A stretch of DNA of 60,859 nt from contig CBINHE010000014.1 in the NCBI GenBank assembly GCA_966250375.1, forward strand, positions 1 through 60,859, in the 5' to 3' direction. The notes beneath the pieces are model-generated. The model was not told the DNA's origin. It did not search any database and saw only the letters and a list, made by a program, of their open reading frames with translations. Within the stretch, counting starts at the first letter, position 1. Each line of letters begins with the position of its first letter. Of the stretch, positions 7,759 to 15,829 are shown piece by piece. The stretch is from CAMLDH01 sp966250375. Lineage in GTDB: Bacteria; Pseudomonadota; Gammaproteobacteria; Burkholderiales; Burkholderiaceae_D. The position numbers and the translations under genes were made by a program.

Positions 7759-9165
7759 ATGCCAAGTGAGGCACCACTTTCGCCTATCAACTATCCTCTA
7801 TCAACTCAAGAGAGTCAGCACATCGAATGGAAACAGTCTTGGCGCGACGAATACCTGAGATGGATCTGCGGCTTTGCCAATGCGCAGGGCGGCACGCTGG
7901 TGATCGGCAAGAACGACGCCGGCGAGACCGTCGGCCTGCCCGATGCGAAAAAACTGCTGGAAGATATCCCCAACAAGGTGCGCGACATTCTCGGCATCAT
8001 GGTCGAGGTGAACCTGCGCAGCGAAAACGGCAAGGACTTGCTGGAAATCGTGGTGGAGCCGTACCCCAGTCCCATCAGCTACAAGGGCGAATACCATTTC
8101 CGCAGCGGCAGCACCAAACAGGAACTAAAGGGGGCGGCGCTTGATCGCTTTTTGCTGCGCAAACAGGGACGGCATTGGGATGGCGTGCCCGTGCCTTATG
8201 TCTCGCTGAGGGACCTCGATGCGCAGGCCTTGGCGTATTTCCGCAAACGTGCCGCTCGTAGTAAACGCTTGTCGCCCGAAATTCTCGAAGAGACGGATGC
8301 CGCGCTGATCGACAAGTTGCATCTGACGGAAGGTACTTATCTGAAGCGGGCCGCCGTGCTGCTGTTTCATCCGGACCCGGAACGTTTCGTTACCGGCGCG
8401 TTTGTGAAGATCGGTTATTTCGAAAGCAATGCCGATCTGCTATATCACGATGAGATTCACGGCGATCTGTTCACGCAGGTGAACAAGACGGTGGAGACCT
8501 TGCACGCAAAGTATCTGAAGGCGCTGATTTCTTACGAGGGCGTACAGCGGGTGGAAACGTATCCGGTACCGGAAGTCGCGTTGCGTGAAGCGATTCTGAA
8601 CGCAATTGCGCACAAGGATTACAGCAGCGGCGCACCGATCCAGATTAGCGTGTACAAGGACAAGATCATGCTGTGGAATTCCGGCCAGTTGCCGCCCGAC
8701 TGGACGGTGGAGCGGTTGACTGAAAAGCATTCTTCCCAACCCTATAACCCCGATGTGGCGAATGCCTTTTTTCGTGCGGGGATGATTGAATCCTGGGGAC
8801 GCGGTATCGAACGCATCATGGATGCCTGCAAGGGAGAAGGATTTCCTGTGCCGACGTTTCGTTACGAAACCACGGGACTGTGGGTGGAATTCGACTTTTT
8901 GGCGCAGCCAGAGGCGCGAGGTGAAAAGTTGGGTGAAAAGTTGGGTGAAAAGTTGGGTGAAAAGTTGGGTGAAACTCGTGCTGCAATCGTGGCAGCCATG
9001 CGAGACAACCCGAAAATTACGGTCACAGAACTTGCGAAGATGCTGAAGATAAGCACCACGGCGGTGGAAAAAAATATTCAATACCTGAAGGCAAACGCCT
9101 ACGTGCAACGCATCGGTCCGGCCAAGGGCGGCCATTGGAAAATTTTGGGGGACAATCATGAGTAG
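7759..9165 (+). CDS. AlbA_2/Schlafen-type ATP-binding protein with C-terminal winged helix
   Basis: A 468-residue protein of the putative ATP-binding/transcriptional regulator family often embedded in type I restriction loci. The N-terminal AlbA_2 domain (about 18-135) has the typical IEWKQSW...ICGFANAQGGTLVIGKND pattern. A GHKL-like C-terminal ATPase region (about 260-375) has REAILNAIAHKDY and WGRGIERI. A helix-turn-helix segment closes the protein (about 415-465, ITVTELAKMLKIS). Between the last two lies a linker of four perfect GEKL repeats. It overlaps hsdR by 8 bases and so is co-translated with it. Family members are thought to regulate or modulate the locus; the exact role here is unknown. 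Confidence 0.82.
   Translation: MPSEAPLSPINYPLSTQESQHIEWKQSWRDEYLRWICGFANAQGGTLVIGKNDAGETVGLPDAKKLLEDIPNKVRDILGIMVEVNLRSENGKDLLEIVVEPYPSPISYKGEYHFRSGSTKQELKGAALDRFLLRKQGRHWDGVPVPYVSLRDLDAQALAYFRKRAARSKRLSPEILEETDAALIDKLHLTEGTYLKRAAVLLFHPDPERFVTGAFVKIGYFESNADLLYHDEIHGDLFTQVNKTVETLHAKYLKALISYEGVQRVETYPVPEVALREAILNAIAHKDYSSGAPIQISVYKDKIMLWNSGQLPPDWTVERLTEKHSSQPYNPDVANAFFRAGMIESWGRGIERIMDACKGEGFPVPTFRYETTGLWVEFDFLAQPEARGEKLGEKLGEKLGEKLGETRAAIVAAMRDNPKITVTELAKMLKISTTAVEKNIQYLKANAYVQRIGPAKGGHWKILGDNHE
8920..8975 (+). repeat. 12-base in-frame tandem repeat encoding GEKL x4
   Basis: The unit GGTGAAAAGTTG occurs four times without any difference, then a partial fifth (GGTGAAAC). It encodes (GEKL)4-GE at residues 388-405 of the ATP-binding protein, joining the ATPase part to the winged helix. 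Unit length is a multiple of three, so copy-number change alters linker length and not frame. Confidence 0.95.
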
Positions 9166-12100
9166 CATCGGCCAACCGGAACGCACCACGCAAGATCGCG
9201 TCATTGCGCTGTTTCGCGATGAGCTCCGCTACCGTTACCTGGGCGACTGGCGCGACCGTGACGGCAACAGCAATATCGAGGAAGGCTTGCTCACCGATTA
9301 CCTGACTCGCAGCGGCTACCGTCCGGCGCAAATCAACGCTGCCATCTTCGCGCTACGCGCCGAGGCCAATCATCACAGCCGTAACCTGTACGGCAACAAC
9401 AAGGCGGTTTACAGCCTGCTGCGCTACGGTGTGCCGGTGAAGACCGAAGCGGGCGAGAACACCGAGCTCGTCAAATTGATTGACTGGGACAACGTCGACA
9501 ATAACGACTTCGCGATTGCCGAGGAAGTTTCGCTCCATGGCAATCATGAACGGCGGCCGGACATCGTGCTGTATGTGAATGGCATCGCGGTGGGTGTGTT
9601 GGAATTGAAGAACAGTCGCGTGTCGATTGGTGAGGGTATACGGCAAAGCATTTCCAACCAGCAGCAGGAATTCAATGCAAGCTTTTTCAGCACGGTGCAG
9701 TTCATTTTTGCAGGCAACGATTCCGAGGGGCTGCAATACGGCGCCATCAAAACGGAAGAGAAGTATTTCCTGAGGTGGAAAGAGGATGAACAAGACAACA
9801 CACGCTACAAGCTGGACAAATATCTACTCAAGATGTGCGGCAAGGAGCGGCTCATTGAATTGATGCATGACTTCGTGCTGTTCGATGCCGGAAAGAAAAA
9901 ACTGCCGCGCGTGCATCAATATTTCGGTATCAAGGCGGCGCAGGCACATGTCGATGCATACAAGGGCGGCATTATCTGGCATACCCAAGGCAGCGGCAAA
10001 AGTATCGTGATGGTGCTGCTGGCCAAGTGGATTCTGGAGAACAAGCCGCATGCGCGCGTGGTGATCGTTACCGACCGCGACGAACTGGACAAGCAGATCG
10101 AAGGCGTCTTCACCGACGCCGGCGAATCCATCAAGCGCACCAGCAGCGGACGCGACCTGATGAGGCAGCTCACTCAGCCCGCGCCGCGCTTGCTGTGCTC
10201 TCTGGTTCACAAGTTCGGCAAGAAGGGCGTCGATAATTTCGAGAAGTTCATCAAGGAGTTGGAGGCGCAGCCCAACCAGACGATGGGCGAGATTTTTGTG
10301 TTCGTGGACGAATGCCACCGCACCGAAAGCGGCAAGCTGCATCGCACGATGAAGGCCATCATGAAGAATGCGGTCTTCATCGGTTTTACCGGTACACCGC
10401 TGCTCAAGCAGGATAAGCAGACCAGCCTGGAAGTTTTCGGCGGTTACATTCATACCTATAAGTTCAGCGAAGCGGTGGAAGACGAGGTCGTGCTTGATCT
10501 GGTTTATGAGGCGCGAGACATCGACCAGCGGTTGGGTTCGGAAGAGAAGATTGATGCCTGGTTCAATGCCACGACAAAAAAACTCAATGAGTGGCAGAAA
10601 GCCGCACTGCGCGAGCAATGGGGCACCATGCAGAACGTGCTCAGTTCAAAATCGCGTATGGAACGGGTGGTAAACAATATTATTTTCGACTTCGTGGACA
10701 AACCTCGACTGAGCGACCACAGGGGCAATGCCATCCTGGTGGCATCCAGTATTTACGAGGCCTGCAAGTATTTCACGCTGTTCCAAAAAACGGTATTCAA
10801 AGGCCGGTGTGCGGTAATCACCTCTTACAATCCGCAGACGAAAGACATCACCACGGAAGACACTGGCGCGAACACCGATACGGACAAGCGGTTTATCTAT
10901 GACACCTATACCGAACTGCTGAAAGACATCGACCCCAAACCGGGGATGGGCAAGACCGAGGCTTACGAGGAGAAGGCCAAGGGCTTGTTCAAGAATGAAC
11001 CCGCCAACATGAAGCTTCTGATCGTGGTGGACAAGCTGCTTACCGGATTCGATGCCCCGAGTTGCACCTATCTCTACATCGACAAGCGCATGCAGGATCA
11101 TGGTCTATTCCAGGCGATCTGCCGCACTAATCGGCTGGATGGTGAAGACAAGGAATTCGGCTACATCGTGGATTACAAAGACCTCTTCAAAAAGGTTGAG
11201 AACGCCATTGCGGTGTACACCGCCGAGCTGGATTACAGTGCAGGCGGCGCCGATCCCGAGATTCTGCTGAAAGATCGCATGAGCAAAGGGCGCGAACGTC
11301 TGGACAATGCGCTCGAAGCCATCGCGCTATTGTGCGAACCGGTGGCGCCGCCCAAGAGTGAGCTGGAGCATATCCACTATTTCTGCGGCAACACCGAGAT
11401 TCCGGAGGATCTGAAGGCGCGGGAAACGCAGCGCGTTGCGTTCTACAAGGCGACTGTTGCGCTGGTGCGTGCCTTCGCCAATATTGCGGATGAACTTGAA
11501 GCAGCCGGTTACAGCGAGTCCGATATCCACCGCATCAAGCAGTCACTCGATGCGTATCTCAAGTTGCGCGAGATTCTCCGTCTTGCTGCTCATGAAACGA
11601 TCGACTTGAAGGCTTACGAGGCTGACATGCGGCACTTGATCGACACCTACATCGAAGCCGACGAACCACGGAAAATTTCGCCGTTCGACGACATGTCGTT
11701 GCTGGAGTTGATCGTGAAAACCGGCATTGCGAATGCGATCAACAATCTGCCGAACGGGCTAAAGGGCAACAAGGAAGCGGTCGCCGAAACCATCGAGAAT
11801 AACGTCCGCAGCAAGATCATCAAAGAACACCTGAACGACCCGGCCTATTACGACAGAATGTCGTCGCTACTGGATGAGATCATCGCTGCCCGAAAAACGA
11901 AGGCGATCGAGTATGAGCAATACCTGAAACGGATCGCTGAACTGGCGAAGAAGGTTGATACGGGACAGGCGGAGGATGCGCCCGAGCAGTTGAATACGCC
12001 GGGGCGGCGCGCGCTCTACAACAATCTGAGACAAGGGGCAGCCGGTAGCGCGATTAGCACGGATGAGTCTTATGTTCCCTACGGAAATGCAGCGACCGAT

Positions 12101-12277
12101 GGCGTGCTTGCGCTAGCGATCAAGATCGACGAAACCATCAAGCGCACTCGACCCGACGGTTGGCGCGGCGTTCAGTCACGCGAGCAAGTCATCAGGGGTG
12201 CTTTGTATGAGGTTTTGCAGGACGCGCAAGAGGTTGAGCATATTTTCCTGATCATCAAGCAACAGAAGGAATATTGA
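9158..12277 (+). CDS. hsdR: Type I restriction endonuclease/translocase subunit HsdR
   Basis: A 1039-residue motor and nuclease subunit. The N-terminal PD-(D/E)xK nuclease is seen as RRPDIVLYVNG...VLELKNSR (about 128-150). The superfamily 2 helicase follows with Walker A in WHTQGSGKSIV (about 275-285), DECH box in VDECHRTESGK (about 383), motif III GFTGTPLL and motif VI-like QAICRTNRLDG. A helical C-terminal region would dock to the HsdM/HsdS core. It overlaps both the preceding gene (8 bases) and the following one (4 bases), so the whole island is probably one operon. Length and motifs are normal for the family; no damage seen. Confidence 0.94.
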   Translation: MSSIGQPERTTQDRVIALFRDELRYRYLGDWRDRDGNSNIEEGLLTDYLTRSGYRPAQINAAIFALRAEANHHSRNLYGNNKAVYSLLRYGVPVKTEAGENTELVKLIDWDNVDNNDFAIAEEVSLHGNHERRPDIVLYVNGIAVGVLELKNSRVSIGEGIRQSISNQQQEFNASFFSTVQFIFAGNDSEGLQYGAIKTEEKYFLRWKEDEQDNTRYKLDKYLLKMCGKERLIELMHDFVLFDAGKKKLPRVHQYFGIKAAQAHVDAYKGGIIWHTQGSGKSIVMVLLAKWILENKPHARVVIVTDRDELDKQIEGVFTDAGESIKRTSSGRDLMRQLTQPAPRLLCSLVHKFGKKGVDNFEKFIKELEAQPNQTMGEIFVFVDECHRTESGKLHRTMKAIMKNAVFIGFTGTPLLKQDKQTSLEVFGGYIHTYKFSEAVEDEVVLDLVYEARDIDQRLGSEEKIDAWFNATTKKLNEWQKAALREQWGTMQNVLSSKSRMERVVNNIIFDFVDKPRLSDHRGNAILVASSIYEACKYFTLFQKTVFKGRCAVITSYNPQTKDITTEDTGANTDTDKRFIYDTYTELLKDIDPKPGMGKTEAYEEKAKGLFKNEPANMKLLIVVDKLLTGFDAPSCTYLYIDKRMQDHGLFQAICRTNRLDGEDKEFGYIVDYKDLFKKVENAIAVYTAELDYSAGGADPEILLKDRMSKGRERLDNALEAIALLCEPVAPPKSELEHIHYFCGNTEIPEDLKARETQRVAFYKATVALVRAFANIADELEAAGYSESDIHRIKQSLDAYLKLREILRLAAHETIDLKAYEADMRHLIDTYIEADEPRKISPFDDMSLLELIVKTGIANAINNLPNGLKGNKEAVAETIENNVRSKIIKEHLNDPAYYDRMSSLLDEIIAARKTKAIEYEQYLKRIAELAKKVDTGQAEDAPEQLNTPGRRALYNNLRQGAAGSAISTDESYVPYGNAATDGVLALAIKIDETIKRTRPDGWRGVQSREQVIRGALYEVLQDAQEVEHIFLIIKQQKEY

Positions 12278-12993
12278 TGGTCGCGAAGATCGATCTTGGC
12301 GAGATCGTGGTGGAAGTGGTCAAGAAGGACATCAAGAATATCCACCTGAGCGTTTACCCTCCGGCAGGGAGGGTGCGAATCTCTGCACCGATGCGCATGG
12401 ACCTCGATACTATCCGCGTGTTTGCGATTACCAAGCTCGGCTGGATCAAGAGCCAGCAGAAAAAGCTGCGCGAGCAGGAGCGAGAAACGCCGCGCGAGTA
12501 TCTCGATCGTGAAAGCCATTATGTGTGGGGAAGGCGTTATCTTCTCAAGGTGATCGAGAAAGATGCAGTGCCGGACGTGGCGTTGAAGCACAACAAGATG
12601 CTTTTGCAAATTCGTCCTCGGACAAGCGATGAGAAAAAGCAAGCAATCCTCGAAGAATGGTATCGCGGGAAGCTCAAGGAAGCCGTTCCGTCTTTGATCG
12701 CGCGGTGGGAGCCGCTCATAGGTGTGAGGGTGAGGAAATTTTTTGTGCAAAAAATGAAAACAAAATGGGGGAGTTGCAGCCACAACGCCCACAGCATCCG
12801 GCTCAATACCGAACTGGCCAAGAAGCCGCCGGAGTGCCTCGAATACGTCGTCGTGCATGAGATGGTCCATCTGCTGGAGCCTACGCATAACACCCGTTTT
12901 CTGACACTAATGGATCAATTCATGCCGAAATGGCGGTTCTATCGGGATGAGTTGAACAGGCTGCCGATCAGGCATGAGGATTGGGATTATTGA
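12274..12993 (+). CDS. YgjP-like zinc metallopeptidase (DUF45)
   Basis: A 239-residue protein of the YgjP/DUF45 family, related to M48-type zinc metalloproteases. The zinc-binding helix is VVVHEMVHLLEPTHNTRF (HExxH near residue 190), and the preceding MKTKWGSCS block (WGSC near 165) is the family hallmark. Its start overlaps the hsdR stop by four bases (ATGA). Such genes are regularly found at the end of type I restriction operons; a direct role in restriction has not been settled. Confidence 0.85.
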   Translation: MMVAKIDLGEIVVEVVKKDIKNIHLSVYPPAGRVRISAPMRMDLDTIRVFAITKLGWIKSQQKKLREQERETPREYLDRESHYVWGRRYLLKVIEKDAVPDVALKHNKMLLQIRPRTSDEKKQAILEEWYRGKLKEAVPSLIARWEPLIGVRVRKFFVQKMKTKWGSCSHNAHSIRLNTELAKKPPECLEYVVVHEMVHLLEPTHNTRFLTLMDQFMPKWRFYRDELNRLPIRHEDWDY

Positions 12994-13015
12994 GAATGCG
13001 CCTCAAGGGCCTGCA

Positions 13016-14242
13016 CTATTTGTCATCTCTCGCCACCCGAAATCCATTCTGCGAATGGCGCACGCTCGCATCATATTTGAAGCGTGTTGAAGACAGCATG
13101 TAGCTTGCCCCGTCGCGCCACGATCCGCCTCTTATCACGCGGACCCGGCAGCTTGGGTCGTCCCAGGCACTGCCGTCGGCAGGCGCGCCCTTATAGGAAT
13201 TGTGCCAGCAGTCGCTCACCCATTCCCAGACACTGCCATTCATGTCGTGCAGTCCGTATGGATTGGCCGCAAATGATCCGACATCGGCGGGACCATCTGG
13301 GCGCCATGGTTCGCCGCACTCCTTGCAGTTGGCGTTGCCGGGGCGCATTTGCTCGCCCCACCAATACGGCGTCGATGTTCCGCCTCTGGCCGCATACTCC
13401 CATTCGGCTTCCGTGGGCAATCGGTATGGCTTGCCGCTGACCTTGCTCAGCCATTGCGCATACTGTTGCGCGTCGTCCCAACTCACATCGCGCATCGGCG
13501 CATTTGCAGCGGCGCCGTTCGCAATGCGCGGGCATGCGCCGGCATTTGTGCACGCATTCCACTGCGCAGCGGTCACTTCATATTTTGCGATCGCGAAGGG
13601 CGTATTGATCGATACATGGTGTGCCGGTTTTTCCGTGGGATCGGATGTGTTGCTGCCCATCGTGAATGCGCCGGGCGGCAACGCAATCAGTACCGGGCAG
13701 TCAGGACAATCTTTGACTTCAGTGATAGTGGCAGGTACGGTCGATAATTTTTCCTGCGGCTGGCGCTCCATCGTGGCACTGGCAGGCGGCTGAGATTTTT
13801 TCGGCGGCGCCTTGGTGACGGGCGCGGGACGAGCCCGTTCCGGACGTGCTTTCGCGGCAGGCGCAGGGCGTTCCGTTGGTGTTTCCTCCGTGGGGGCTGC
13901 CGCGCGGAGCCGCTCGATGCGTGCGCGCGCCAACGCTGCAAAGCGACCGTTCGGGTAGGTCTTTAGATAGGCTTCGTAGTCGCTGGCATGGGTACTGTCC
14001 TTGACCGATTCCCAGAACGTAAGCTCGTACTGCTCGGCACTGTCCTTTGGCATAACTCCCGCAAGAAGGAAGGCAGGAGGGTGTTTATCCGGGTTAACCC
14101 GCAGCGAAGTCCTGTCGATATTGTCCGCATCCGAAATGATGCGTTCCATTGGTGCGTCAATGCCATGCGCGGTGATGGCAGCTTCGGTCCACTTAGAGGA
14201 AATAACGCCGAGTACGCAAACGGCTAAAATTTTTCGCCACAT
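13016..14242 (-). CDS. Exported formylglycine-generating-enzyme-like (SUMF1/DUF323) protein
   Basis: A protein of about 408 residues with an N-terminal export signal (MWRKILAVCVLGVISSKWTE), a helical stretch with a short repeat-like motif (FWESVKDSTHASDYEAYLKTYPNGRFAALA, about 75-103), a Pro/Ala/Lys-rich linker and a C-terminal FGE-sulfatase domain (about 180-405: GAFTMGSN, YEVTAAQWNAC, LPTEAEWEYAARGG, NVWEW-like GSVWEWVSDCW, RGGSW). I place the start at 14242; the longer frame upstream runs through a dispersed repeat. Proteins with this layout (EF-hand/TPR-like helix, linker, SUMF1) are common next to Hanks kinases; true sulfatase-activating activity is not implied. It is read against its neighbours. 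Confidence 0.85.
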   Translation of the reverse strand: MWRKILAVCVLGVISSKWTEAAITAHGIDAPMERIISDADNIDRTSLRVNPDKHPPAFLLAGVMPKDSAEQYELTFWESVKDSTHASDYEAYLKTYPNGRFAALARARIERLRAAAPTEETPTERPAPAAKARPERARPAPVTKAPPKKSQPPASATMERQPQEKLSTVPATITEVKDCPDCPVLIALPPGAFTMGSNTSDPTEKPAHHVSINTPFAIAKYEVTAAQWNACTNAGACPRIANGAAANAPMRDVSWDDAQQYAQWLSKVSGKPYRLPTEAEWEYAARGGTSTPYWWGEQMRPGNANCKECGEPWRPDGPADVGSFAANPYGLHDMNGSVWEWVSDCWHNSYKGAPADGSAWDDPSCRVRVIRGGSWRDGASYMLSSTRFKYDASVRHSQNGFRVARDDK

Positions 14243-14748
14243 AAGCAGGCCTTTGACTTTTGCGAGAATTGCCGAGGACGGTAGCGTACGGTCCCCGTCT
14301 TGATTTCGTCGCGGTGGCATCGGCAGTAGTGGCCGGCACATTGTTTGCTCAACGTCTGCGTTAAAGGCTCCTTCCCCTTGAAGGGGAGGGAGAGAACGGA
14401 GATGGCGCAGGCTAAGACTAAGACGCCTATTCTCACCCGAGAGAACTATGCCTCCGACAGCATATGCCAACACCGATCGCGGGCAAGGCCCGCTCCTACA
14501 AAATCACAATTTATTTTGCGTAAGGACTGAGTTGTTTTTGAAAGTGAAGTGCGACAACTATCCGCTCCAAAAACAGCAGATCGAAATGCACGTCGATCCG
14601 CTTGTTAATTTATCTTTGAACTCTCGCGCATCGTTTCATTTATATCAAAATATGGGCGTAATTTTCTGATTCACTATCGATAGTTAGTCTTCGCATACGT
14701 TCTCGTGTGCGCAGAGGAGGCAAATAATTATTCGGGAGAATGCATAGC
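14243..14748. repeat. Repeat-rich gap
   Basis: This 506-base gap holds one copy of a ~90-base dispersed repeat (14328-14425; phrases CCGGCACATTGTT, CGTCTGCGTTA, a CCCCTTGAAGGGG palindrome and GAGAACGGAGATGG), matched at 22060-22115 and 22383-22435. It also holds one REP arm at 14477-14501. The rest (14502-14730) is AT-rich and must contain the promoter of the DUF4399 pair. Confidence 0.75.
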
Positions 14749-15171
14749 ATGCGAAGAACAATTTTTTTCGCTGCGTTGGCGACGGTGATTGCGGGAATCA
14801 CACCTGCGGTTGCCGCGACGCCGTCACCGGAAAATGCACTTGCCTATATTATTTGGCCGCTTGACGGAACGGTCATTCAAGGCGGTAAATTCTGGGTGCG
14901 CATGGGTTTGCGCAACATGGGGGTGTGTCCGAAGGGCGTCAATATTCCCAATGTGGGCCATCATCACCTGCTGATCGATACCGAGCTGCCACCATTGGAC
15001 GAGCCCATTCCATCCGACCGGAACCATCTTCATTTTGGCGCAGGCGAGACCGAGGCACGCATTGAGCTTCCGCCAGGGAAGCATACCTTGCAGTTGCTGA
15101 TGGGCGACTATGACCATGCGCCTCACGATCCTCCTGTGTATTCGAAGAAGATTGCAATCACGGTGCGATGA
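14749..15171 (+). CDS. Periplasmic DUF4399 protein, copy 1
   Basis: A small exported protein of 140 residues. The second ATG (14749) is preferred over 14740 because GGGAG lies 10 bases before it. A Sec signal peptide (MRRTIFFAALATVIAGITPAVAA) precedes a DUF4399 domain with the motifs LRNMGVCPKG, GHHHLLID, DRNHLHFGAGETEA and LPPGKHTLQLLMGD. The His clusters suggest metal binding, but no biochemical role of the family is known to me. It is duplicated in tandem in the next gene, with nearly the same C-terminal half. Confidence 0.82.
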   Translation: MRRTIFFAALATVIAGITPAVAATPSPENALAYIIWPLDGTVIQGGKFWVRMGLRNMGVCPKGVNIPNVGHHHLLIDTELPPLDEPIPSDRNHLHFGAGETEARIELPPGKHTLQLLMGDYDHAPHDPPVYSKKIAITVR

Positions 15172-15229
15172 GACATCGCTTTTGTCGCCGCTTTTGTTGC
15201 CAATTCCGGAAAATCGGAGAGCACCATCC

Positions 15230-15655
15230 ATGTATAAAGTATTCGCAACTGCAGCGACCGTTATCTTCCTTTTCTCCGAATCCGTATTCGCGGGCAGCAC
15301 GCCGGCGCCCGCAGATGCGTACCTCTACATCGGCTGGCCGAATGAGGGGCAGGTCATTGCAGCAGGGAAGCCGTTTCGCGTATGGTTCGGGCTGCGCAAT
15401 ATGGGTGTCGCCCCGAAAGATGTCAAGTTTCCGAATACGGGACATCACCATTTATTGGTCGATACGGACTTGCCGCCATCGGATCAGGTGATCCCGTCGG
15501 ACAGGAATCATCTGCATTTCGGTGCGGGTGAAACGGAGGCGATGGTGGAGCTGCCACCAGGAAAGCATACCTTGCAATTGCTGATGGGCGACGATAAGCA
15601 TTTTCCGCACAATCCACCGGTCTATTCGAAAAAAATCACGGTTACCGTCAAGTAA
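15230..15655 (+). CDS. Periplasmic DUF4399 protein, copy 2
   Basis: A 141-residue paralogue of the preceding gene. ATG 15230 has GGAGA 9 bases upstream and gives a signal peptide (MYKVFATAATVIFLFSESVFAG). The DUF4399 core repeats GHHHLLVD, DRNHLHFGAGETEA and PGKHTLQLLMGD and ends in VYSKKITVTVK. Identity with copy 1 is highest from the GHHHLL motif to the end, while the signal peptides are unrelated. Both genes probably share one transcript. Confidence 0.82.
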   Translation: MYKVFATAATVIFLFSESVFAGSTPAPADAYLYIGWPNEGQVIAAGKPFRVWFGLRNMGVAPKDVKFPNTGHHHLLVDTDLPPSDQVIPSDRNHLHFGAGETEAMVELPPGKHTLQLLMGDDKHFPHNPPVYSKKITVTVK

Positions 15656-15829
15656 AAAATCGTGTGCTGAGCAGGCATCAACGTTGCATGAAGAAATTCG
15701 GGAACGTCTCTCAATTCACTGGAACCGGCATTTTTGGCTAATGTCAAAATTTACGCAAAGCGAAGAGTAGGGCGCATCACGATGCGCCCTACCAACATGG
15801 GTGATCTGTCAGGATAACCATGGCTTGAT

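Noticed and set aside
9824..10618. 264-codon minus-strand frame opposite hsdR
   Set aside because: Antisense shadow of the helicase region.
14243..14473. N-terminal extension of the FGE-like protein
   Set aside because: Runs through a dispersed repeat; a proper signal peptide starts at 14242.
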